A stretch of DNA of 64,000 nucleotides from Thalassobaculum sp. OXR-137. GTDB lineage: Bacteria > Pseudomonadota > Alphaproteobacteria > Thalassobaculales > Thalassobaculaceae. Shown here in pieces: positions 7,350-14,029 of the stretch (position 1 is its first letter; the number at the start of each line of letters is the position of its first letter). The notes below the pieces were generated by a model. It searched no databases. It was given only the letters and a program-made list of their open reading frames with translations, and was not told the DNA's origin. Position numbers and translations under genes: made by a program. The DNA lies in assembly GCF_034377285.1 (NCBI RefSeq), contig NZ_CP139715.1:4324001-4388000 (forward strand), read 5' to 3'.

Positions 7350-9275
7350 CTAGCGCCGGTAGGTCAGGCGCAGGAAGCCCGCCCGGCCCTGCTGGTTGTA
7401 GAAGGACGCCGTCTTGTAGTCCTCGTCGAAGATGTTGGAGAGGGTGAAACCCACGCCCCAGTTCTCCGTCGCATCCCAGCTCGCCCGCAGATCGACCGTC
7501 GTGTAGGCGTCCAGCGTCCGGGTGTTGGCAAGGTCGTCGTAGCGCTCGCTCTCGTGGTGCACGTCGCCCCCCACCGCGAACTCGCCGAAGCCCAGGCCGA
7601 GCCCGCCGAGCTCGCGGTCAACGGACAGGGTGTAGACCTGCTCGGCCCGGCGCGGCAGCAGGTTGCCGTCGTTCGCCCCGCCGGAAGCGTTCACCGGATC
7701 GAGGAAGGTGGCGCCGGCGGAGAGCAGGAAGCCCGCCACCTCGCCCGACACGGTCAGCTCGAGGCCGGTGATCCGCGCCTTGTCCACGTTCGCCGGGGCG
7801 AAGATCGAGCTGTCGTAGGCGATCAGGTCGTCGATCTCGGTATGGAAGAGGTTGGCCCCCAGCTCGAAGCCGCCGACCGTCGCCGCGAGGCCGATCTCCG
7901 CACTCTCGGACATTTCCGGATCCAGGTCCGCGTTGCCGAAACCCGGATAGTACAGCTCGTTGAAGGACGGCGCCTTGAACGCGGTGCCGTAGGAGGCGGT
8001 GGCCCGCAGGTTGTCGGTGATGCGGTAGCCGTAGGCGGCACCGCCCGTCAGGTAGCCGCCGAACTGCTCGTTTTCGTCCACGCGGCCGCTGAGCTGCACC
8101 GTGTGGCGACCGAACTCGGCCCGGTGCTGGGCGAAGACGCCGGTATTGTCGCGGCTGTCCTCCACATACCCGGTGTCGCTGTCGACCTGATCGCGCTGGA
8201 AATCCACGCCCAGGGTCGTGACGTGATCCTGCAACAGGTACAGATCGTTCTGCAAAGACAAGACGTTGCGTTCTGTTTTGAACGTCGACTGATAGGTGCC
8301 GTCGAAGAAATTGTCGCTGTCGTCCACCGTATGACCCGCCGAGGCGGTCACGTCCCAATAGTCGGTCGGAGACGCCAGGGCACGCAGCCCGAGAACGTAG
8401 TTCACCGATTCCGACTCGTTCGAGGCCGATCCGTCGTATTCGTTTTCACTCGTCGCATAAAGACCGGTCGCTTCCACCTTGATACCATTGGAGAAAGCGT
8501 AGTCCAGTCCGCCCGTCACCGAGCTGCGCTCGAAGCCGTCCTTGTCGGGCTGGTTGGCGAAGCAGCCGCCGCCGGGGATGGCCGTGCCATTGCCGCAGGA
8601 GTTGATCCCGTCGGTGCGGATGTAATTCGTGCTCGCCGAAAACCCGATGCCGGAGGCCCGGCCGGAGAAGCCGGCGGTGCCCTCCATCGTGTCGTTGCTG
8701 CCGTAGCCGACGCTGGCATGGGCGTGGGTGGCGTCCGTCGGCTTGCGGGTGAAGATCTGGATGATGCCGCCCAGCGCCTCCGAGCCATAGAGATGCGAGC
8801 GCGGACCGCGCACCACCTCGATCCGCTCCACGTCGTCGATCGACAGGCTCTCGAAGTTGAACGTGCCGAGCGTGGCCGAGCCGACCTTCACGCCGTTGAT
8901 CAAGACCAGGACATGGTCGCTCTCGGTGCCGCGCAGGAAGACCGAGGTCGCCTTGCCCACGCCGCCGTTGTTGCTCAGGGTCAGGCCCGGCACCTGACGC
9001 AGAGCGTCCGGCACGGACCGGATCTGCCGGCGCTCGATTTCGGCGCGGGTGACGACGCTGACCGGGGCCAGGGTCTCGTCGGCCGTCTCGGCGATGCGCG
9101 AGGCGGTGACAACGACCTCGTTTGAGGTGGCGACGGTGGCGCGCTCGCCGGCCGCGAGCTGTTGCGCCTTAGCCTGCTGGGCCTGGACCGGCAGCGCACC
9201 GGCGGCCACCAGCGCGGCGATCAGCGCTGCCCCCCTCAGGGATCGGCCCGATATCGGGCGGTTCTGGAAAGTCAT
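7350..9275 (-). CDS. btuB: TonB-dependent outer membrane B12 receptor
   Basis: 641 residues. A signal peptide ends about residue 32 (LPVQAQQ). A TonB box EVVVTASR is followed by the plug domain with RRQIRSVPDALRQVPGLTL, FLRGTESDHVLVLINGVKV and IERIEVVRGPRSHLYGSEALGG-type sequence, then a 22-strand barrel ending in YKTASFYNQQGRAGFLRLTYRR. These plug motifs are those of BtuB. The ATG at 9275 follows GAGGAGA and is placed just before the signal peptide. It is first gene after the cobalamin riboswitch, so uptake should be switched off when B12 is plentiful. Confidence 0.93.
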   Translation of the reverse strand: MTFQNRPISGRSLRGAALIAALVAAGALPVQAQQAKAQQLAAGERATVATSNEVVVTASRIAETADETLAPVSVVTRAEIERRQIRSVPDALRQVPGLTLSNNGGVGKATSVFLRGTESDHVLVLINGVKVGSATLGTFNFESLSIDDVERIEVVRGPRSHLYGSEALGGIIQIFTRKPTDATHAHASVGYGSNDTMEGTAGFSGRASGIGFSASTNYIRTDGINSCGNGTAIPGGGCFANQPDKDGFERSSVTGGLDYAFSNGIKVEATGLYATSENEYDGSASNESESVNYVLGLRALASPTDYWDVTASAGHTVDDSDNFFDGTYQSTFKTERNVLSLQNDLYLLQDHVTTLGVDFQRDQVDSDTGYVEDSRDNTGVFAQHRAEFGRHTVQLSGRVDENEQFGGYLTGGAAYGYRITDNLRATASYGTAFKAPSFNELYYPGFGNADLDPEMSESAEIGLAATVGGFELGANLFHTEIDDLIAYDSSIFAPANVDKARITGLELTVSGEVAGFLLSAGATFLDPVNASGGANDGNLLPRRAEQVYTLSVDRELGGLGLGFGEFAVGGDVHHESERYDDLANTRTLDAYTTVDLRASWDATENWGVGFTLSNIFDEDYKTASFYNQQGRAGFLRLTYRR

Positions 9276-9413
9276 GGCATTCTCCTCGTCCGGCGCACAC
9301 CCGCGCGGCGTTGCTAAAGAGACATCGAGGAGCTGGACGGACGGGGGACGGCCACGGGTCATGCGCCACGGCCGACCCCGATCATCGCGCCCCGCGATAT
9401 CGAGGTTTCACGC

Positions 9414-9598
9414 CGTGGCCGGTCTCCGGACTTGCGAGGCCGGGCCCAGGGGCCCCGATCCGACCGCGCCTTCCCATGCCAGGCGGCACAGTGGCGTCTT
9501 GCGGCGGATCAACCTCGCCTACCGTTGCGGGGGCAGTGCCGGAGTCTGACCGGCTTCCCGTTTCATCCCGACCCCAGATCATGGGTCGGGACACCACA
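9414..9598 (-). promoter_or_regulatory. Cobalamin riboswitch
   Basis: On the minus strand the leader of btuB reads GGGAAGCCGG, ACTCCGGCACTGCCCCCGC, AACGGTAGGCGAG, GCCACTGTGCCGCC, GGGAAGGC and ends in the B12 box AGTCCGGAGACCGGCC. These are the conserved core blocks of the AdoCbl aptamer in the right order. The outer stem may be formed by TGTGG (5') with CCACG (3'), and CCCGACCC / GGGGTCGGG forms the next hairpin. It should control the whole btuB-btuF-btuC-cobQ-cobD-cobO operon, 140 bases before the btuB start. Confidence 0.96.
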
Positions 9599-9614
9599 TG
9601 CGATTGACGGCCGG

Positions 9615-9643
9615 ACGCTACGGTCGGGGGGTGGGCCTGTCAA
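9615..9643 (-). promoter_or_regulatory. Promoter of the B12 operon
   Basis: A perfect -35 box TTGACA (9638-9643), a 17-base spacer and TAGCGT as -10 (9615-9620), on the minus strand. Transcription would begin near 9608, just before the riboswitch. Confidence 0.6.
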
Positions 9644-9714
9644 TCTTCCCTTTCAGCCCTTAGGGTTACTGGGAACCATGCGTCCTGAAGACCACCGGAA
9701 CCCGGAAGCCTCTG

Positions 9715-11247
9715 ATGACAGTCCAGATCAAGATCCAATCCGCCGTCGTCGGCCTGCTGGCGCTTCTCCTGGCCCTGGCGGCGCCCGCCGTGGCGCAGAC
9801 GCCGGATCCGGAGGCCGTCGTCGAGGCGTTTCTGGCGGCTCGCGGCGACGGGCACGCCTGGGTGGAGGAAACCGAGGTTCCCACCCTCAACGCCAAGGGT
9901 GCTGCCGTCGTCCGGGTCCTGGAACGGGCCGAGCGTCAGGGCCTGCGCCCGTCCGACTACACCCTGCCCGCGGTCGACACGCCGGATGCCCTGGACCGGG
10001 AGGTCGGCCGGGCCCTGCTGCGCTACCTGACCGACCTGCAGGCCGGACGCATCGCCCCGAAGAAGGCCGACCCCGACCTGTACGTGTTCCGGCGCGAGGT
10101 CGACGGTCTCGCCCTTCTGGAGGCGGTGCACGCCGCGCCGGAGACCGCCAAGGCGATGGCCGATCTGGCGCCGGGCAATCCGATCTACCGTCGCCTGCGC
10201 CGTCTGCTGCTGGACTACCGGGCGCTGGCCAAGGCCGGCGGCTGGCCCGCGGTACCGGAGGGGCCGACCCTGAAGCCCGGCATGACCGACCCGCGTGTCT
10301 CCGCCGTCCGTCACCGGTTGGCCGCCACGGCGGACCTCACCCCGGTCCCAGGCGCCTCCGATCTGTACGACCCGGCCCTGGAAAGCGCGGTGCGCCAGTT
10401 CCAGCGCCGCCACGGGCTCGATTCGGACGGCGCGGTCGGCGCCAAGACCGTGGCCGCCATGAACGTCCCGGTGGAGAACAGGATCCGGCAGATCGTCCTG
10501 AACATGGAACGGTTCCGCTGGATGCCGGACGATTTCGGCGACGACCACGTCTTCGTCAACATGGCCGGGTTCGAGCTCGACTATGTGGTCGGCGGGGTCT
10601 CCCGGCTGACCATGCGGGTGATCATCGGCCGCCCCTATCGCGAGACGCCGATCTTCAGCGACCGGATCCGATATCTGGAGTTCAACCCGACCTGGAGCGT
10701 GCCGGCGAAGATCGCGGCCGAGGATCTGCTGCCGAAGATCAAGAAGGACCCGAGCTACCTGACCTCCGGCGGCTACGAGCTCTATGCCGGCTATCAGAAC
10801 GACGCGCCGCGGATCGATCCGGCGACGGTGAACTGGTCCTCGATCCCGAAGGGCCGGTTCCCTTATCGCCTGCGCCAGGCGCCGGGGGAGAAGAACGCGC
10901 TCGGCCAGGTGAAGTTCATGTTCCCCAACCAGTTCGACGTCTACCTGCACGACACGCCGGCGCGCGACCTCTTCGCCAAGTCGGTGCGCAATTTCAGTTC
11001 CGGCTGCATCCGGCTGCAGAAGCCGATCACACTGTCGGAGGTGATGCTGGCGGCGGACGGCCAGGACCCCGCACAGGTCCGCAAGATCCTCGACAGCAAG
11101 AAGACGACACGGGTCAACCTGAAGACCCCCGTGGCCGTCCATCTGACCTATCTGACGGCCTGGATCGGCGAGGGTGGGACGGCCGAATTCCGCGACGATA
11201 TCTACGGGCGGGACCCCCTCCTGGCCAAGGCCCTGGGTTTGCGCTGA
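9715..11247 (+). CDS. L,D-transpeptidase, YcbB type
   Basis: Periplasmic enzyme that makes 3-3 cross-links in peptidoglycan, or attaches proteins to it; 510 residues. A signal peptide ends near residue 28 (ALAAPAVAQ). Then come a scaffold domain, a peptidoglycan-binding domain (LKPGMTDPRVSAVRHRL, YDPALESAVRQFQRRHGL) and the YkuD catalytic domain with FNPTWSVP, YLHDTPARDLF and the active-site SSGCIRL (Cys431). The arrangement is that of E. coli YcbB (LdtD). It begins divergently from the B12 operon and is followed by a YcbK-like gene, the same pairing as ycbB-ycbK in E. coli. Confidence 0.9.
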   Translation: MTVQIKIQSAVVGLLALLLALAAPAVAQTPDPEAVVEAFLAARGDGHAWVEETEVPTLNAKGAAVVRVLERAERQGLRPSDYTLPAVDTPDALDREVGRALLRYLTDLQAGRIAPKKADPDLYVFRREVDGLALLEAVHAAPETAKAMADLAPGNPIYRRLRRLLLDYRALAKAGGWPAVPEGPTLKPGMTDPRVSAVRHRLAATADLTPVPGASDLYDPALESAVRQFQRRHGLDSDGAVGAKTVAAMNVPVENRIRQIVLNMERFRWMPDDFGDDHVFVNMAGFELDYVVGGVSRLTMRVIIGRPYRETPIFSDRIRYLEFNPTWSVPAKIAAEDLLPKIKKDPSYLTSGGYELYAGYQNDAPRIDPATVNWSSIPKGRFPYRLRQAPGEKNALGQVKFMFPNQFDVYLHDTPARDLFAKSVRNFSSGCIRLQKPITLSEVMLAADGQDPAQVRKILDSKKTTRVNLKTPVAVHLTYLTAWIGEGGTAEFRDDIYGRDPLLAKALGLR

Positions 11248-11329
11248 CGCCGACAAAAACGCTTGCACGGAGTCGCAAACCGAAGGAAAGAGGTTTTCTC
11301 GCGCCACGGCGCCTCGGAGACCATCGGAC

Positions 11330-11899
11330 ATGACGGAACACTTCGCTTCCTCGCCCCGACGCCGGGTTACGCGGCGGGCGGCCCTGGGCGCTTTGGCGCT
11401 TCTGATGACCGGCGGCACGCCGGCGCGCTCGGCCATTGTCGCCGCCCATGACACCCGCAAGCTGAAGATCGAGCACCTGCATACCGACGAGCGGCTCGAC
11501 ATCACCTATTTCCGGAACGGCCGATACGACACCGAGGCTCTGCGGAAGATCAGCTACATCCTGCGCGACCACCACGACGGGTCGGTCCACGCGATCGACC
11601 CCCGGGTGCTGGACTATCTCCACGACCTGTCGGTCCGGCTGGGCATCACCCAGCGCATCGGCATCATCTGCGGCTACCGCTCGGCCAAGACCAACGAGGC
11701 GCTGCGCGCCAGCACGTCGGGCGTGGCCAAGCGCAGCCTCCACATGCAGGGCATGGCCCTGGACATCCGCGTGCCGGGGATGCGGGTGAGCACCGTCGGC
11801 AAGGCGGCGATCGCCATGAACCGCGGCGGCGTCGGGCTCTATTCCCGGTCCAATTTCGTCCATATCGACTGCGGCGCGCCGAGGACTTGGGGGGCGTAA
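11330..11899 (+). CDS. YcbK-like DUF882 / M15-type zinc peptidase
   Basis: 189 residues. The N-terminus has a twin-arginine-like signal (RRRVTRRAALGALALLM), as in E. coli YcbK. The mature domain belongs to the M15 D,D-carboxypeptidase-like group: RIGIICGYRSAKTNEALRA, SLHMQGMALDIRVPG and FVHIDCG supply the usual His, Asp and His zinc ligands. It probably trims or binds cell-wall peptides. The ATG at 11330 is chosen because it starts directly before the signal. It is 82 bases downstream of the L,D-transpeptidase and likely shares its transcript. Confidence 0.85.
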   Translation: MTEHFASSPRRRVTRRAALGALALLMTGGTPARSAIVAAHDTRKLKIEHLHTDERLDITYFRNGRYDTEALRKISYILRDHHDGSVHAIDPRVLDYLHDLSVRLGITQRIGIICGYRSAKTNEALRASTSGVAKRSLHMQGMALDIRVPGMRVSTVGKAAIAMNRGGVGLYSRSNFVHIDCGAPRTWGA

Positions 11900-12238
11900 C
11901 AGCCCCTCCTCACCCCGCCTGTCCGGGCTTTCCCGGCACGGCGACGATCGGGCGACGTTGCGCAATGGCGCATCTCCTCGGCCGCGAGACTGCGGGGTTC
12001 GATTTCGAACCCGCGCAGGCGGCCGGGGCCGAGCCGTCAAAATATCGGCTCCCATTCGCCAAATCCCAAACATCTTCAAGTTTTAAAAGACTTTTTCTCG
12101 TTTGTCAGAACGTTTGAAATTTAACGAAATTTATAGATAAATTAGTAAAATGAGGATCGTACAAATCCGTAATATCTGCAGCTCCGGCGCTCTCCTTGAG
12201 CCCTCCCGGACCTTGCATAGGACAATGGTCGGACCGGC
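11900..12238. other. Gene-free stretch with hairpin and AT-rich promoter region
   Basis: No coding frame is supported here. At 11990-12018 lies an inverted repeat CTGCGGGGTTCGA / TCGAACCCGCGCAG with one bulged base, a candidate transcription end for the two cell-wall genes. From about 12040 to 12160 the base composition drops to AT-rich, including TTGAAA at 12114-12119 and TATAGATAAAT about 14 bases later, which is the probable promoter region of the GAF-HisKA gene. Confidence 0.5.
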
Positions 12239-12955
12239 ATGTTGAGCGTCCCCCTTCCCAGCAACGAGAACGATCGGCTCGCTGAGCTGATCTGGTTCCA
12301 GATTCTGGACACCCCGCCGGAAGCCGGCTTCGACCGGATTTCACGGGCGGCGGCCCGGATCATGGAGACCCCCATCGCCTCCGTCTCCCTGGTCGACCGG
12401 GACCGGCAATGGTTCAAGTCGATCTGCGGGCTGTCCATCAGCGAGACGACGCGCGACATGGCGTTCTGTTCCTACACGATCCTGCAGCGGACCCCGATGG
12501 TGGTCGCGGACGCGCTGGAGGATTCCCGCTTCATGGACAATCCCCTTGTGACCGGAGAACCGCATATCCGGGCCTATGCCGGGGTGCCGCTGATCACCGA
12601 AGACGGGCTCGCGCTCGGCTCCCTTTGCGTCATCGACACGCGGCCGCGGCAGTTCACCGACGACCAGATGGCGTCCCTGTCGGATCTGGCCGAAACGGTC
12701 ATGGACCTGATGCGCTACCGGCTGCTGCGCGCCGACGTGCGGCGGGCGACCAGCATGTTCTCGGCCCAGGTCAGCCACGAGATCCGGACGCCGCTGAACG
12801 CCGTGATCGGCTTCTCCGAGGTGCTGCGCAGCGGGATCTACGATGGCGACCCGCAGCGGGCTCAGGAATATCTGGACATCATCGCCCGCTCGGGCCGCGA
12901 CCTGGCCGAGACCCTGGGGCGGCTGCTCGACGAACCCCAGGCCTGCGAAGGCTGA
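12239..12955 (+). CDS. GAF-HisKA protein without a kinase catalytic domain
   Basis: 238 residues. Residues about 10-160 are a GAF domain of the kind found before sensor kinases (LAELIWFQILDTPPEAGFDRI, SLVDRDRQWFKS, RDMAFCSYTI, YAGVPLITEDGLALGSLCVID). Residues 170-232 are a dimerisation and phosphoacceptor (HisKA) segment with the H-box SHEIRTPLNAVIGFSEVL, His180. The protein then stops; there is no HATPase domain, and the sequence after the stop is the fdsD gene on the other strand only 6 bases away. It cannot phosphorylate itself, so it may be a phosphorelay partner, a dominant partner of another kinase, or a truncated kinase. Confidence 0.85.
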   Translation: MLSVPLPSNENDRLAELIWFQILDTPPEAGFDRISRAAARIMETPIASVSLVDRDRQWFKSICGLSISETTRDMAFCSYTILQRTPMVVADALEDSRFMDNPLVTGEPHIRAYAGVPLITEDGLALGSLCVIDTRPRQFTDDQMASLSDLAETVMDLMRYRLLRADVRRATSMFSAQVSHEIRTPLNAVIGFSEVLRSGIYDGDPQRAQEYLDIIARSGRDLAETLGRLLDEPQACEG

Positions 12956-12961
12956 CCGGAA

Positions 12962-13189
12962 TCAGGCTTGGGCGGGCTGCCCGGCCACGACGCGCTTGGC
13001 CCCTGCCAGAGCAAGCTCATTGAACCCGGCCTCGTCCTCGGCGAGCTGAGCGGCGAGATCGGCGCGCATCCGCGGATCCCAGAAATCGATGATGTGCTGG
13101 GCGACCCCGGCCACCGCCTCGTCCCTGGGATAGGGTTTGTGGAAGTCGGCGATCTGGTTCGCCATGCGGACGATATCCTGGCGCTTCAT
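12962..13189 (-). CDS. fdsD: Formate dehydrogenase delta subunit
   Basis: 75 residues. Small accessory subunit of NAD-dependent formate dehydrogenases, recognised by MVRMANQIADFH-like N-terminus (here IVRMANQIADFHKPYP) and VAQHIIDFWDPRMR. In the related Rhodobacter enzyme FdsD helps assembly and cofactor stability. It is the last gene of the operon and overlaps fdhD by ATGA. Confidence 0.92.
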   Translation of the reverse strand: MKRQDIVRMANQIADFHKPYPRDEAVAGVAQHIIDFWDPRMRADLAAQLAEDEAGFNELALAGAKRVVAGQPAQA

Positions 13190-14016
13190 GCCACCTTCTC
13201 CGTGCGTGTTCCGGTGCCGGGCTCGAACACCATGATCCCCTCGGCGGCGAGGCTCGCCAGCCCCATCCCGCAGCGGCCGGCCACGTCGATCGCCAGCTTG
13301 CTGGGCGCCGACACCGCGGCCAGGAACGGCGCGCCGGCGATGGCCGCCTTCTGAACCAGCTCCACGCTGATCCGGCTCGACATCAGGATGAAGCCGCCGC
13401 GGGCGTCCCTTCCGTCGCGGGCGAGCGAACCGATCAGCTTGTCCAGGGCGTTGTGCCGGCCGATATCCTCGCGCACCCGCTCGATTGTCCCGTCCGAAGC
13501 GCAGAAGGCGGCGGCGTGGGTGGAGTGGTTGGAGCGGTTCATCACCTGGACGTCGCGCAAAGCGTCATAGGCGCGAGTCAGCGCCTCGGCCTCCGGCGTG
13601 CGGCCCTGCACTCGCGGTGGGCGCGGCACGGCGGCCTCGATGGTCTGGGCGCCGCAGATGCCGCAGCCGGAGCGGCCGGCGATGGAGCGTTTGCGGTCCT
13701 GGGCGGCGTCGGCATAGCGCTCCGCCACCCGCAGGTTCAGCAGGTAGCCGTCCCCCGCCTCACCGATCCGCAGGCTCTCGATCTTGGCCGCCGAGGGCAC
13801 GATGCCTTCCGTCAGCGCGAAGCCGACGGCGAAATCCTCCAGATCGGCCGGGGTCGCCATCATCACGGCAAAGCTGTCGCCGTTGACCAGCACGGCGACC
13901 GGCGTCTCCTCCGGCACCTGCCAGGCCTGCGGCCGCACACCGTCCTCCGTCAGCAGCGTGCCGGTGACCTTGGGCGAGACGTCGCTCGCGGAGCCGTCGA
14001 GGCGCCGGATCTCCAT
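13186..14016 (-). CDS. fdhD: Formate dehydrogenase accessory sulfurtransferase FdhD (FdsC)
   Basis: 276 residues. Passes sulfur from a cysteine desulfurase to the molybdenum cofactor, needed for formate dehydrogenase activity. The sulfur-carrying CxxC is present (SGCGICG, Cys118 and Cys121), with EDFAVGFALTEGI, VREDIGRHNALDKLIG, SSRISVELVQKAAIAGAP and APSKLAIDVAGRCGMG. The ATG at 14016 has GGGAG at good spacing and lies 13 bases after the fdsA stop; the frame is open to 14061, but a start there would overlap fdsA. In this operon type it is also called fdsC. Confidence 0.93.
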   Translation of the reverse strand: MEIRRLDGSASDVSPKVTGTLLTEDGVRPQAWQVPEETPVAVLVNGDSFAVMMATPADLEDFAVGFALTEGIVPSAAKIESLRIGEAGDGYLLNLRVAERYADAAQDRKRSIAGRSGCGICGAQTIEAAVPRPPRVQGRTPEAEALTRAYDALRDVQVMNRSNHSTHAAAFCASDGTIERVREDIGRHNALDKLIGSLARDGRDARGGFILMSSRISVELVQKAAIAGAPFLAAVSAPSKLAIDVAGRCGMGLASLAAEGIMVFEPGTGTRTEKVA

Positions 14017-14029
14017 CACGCGCTCCCGC

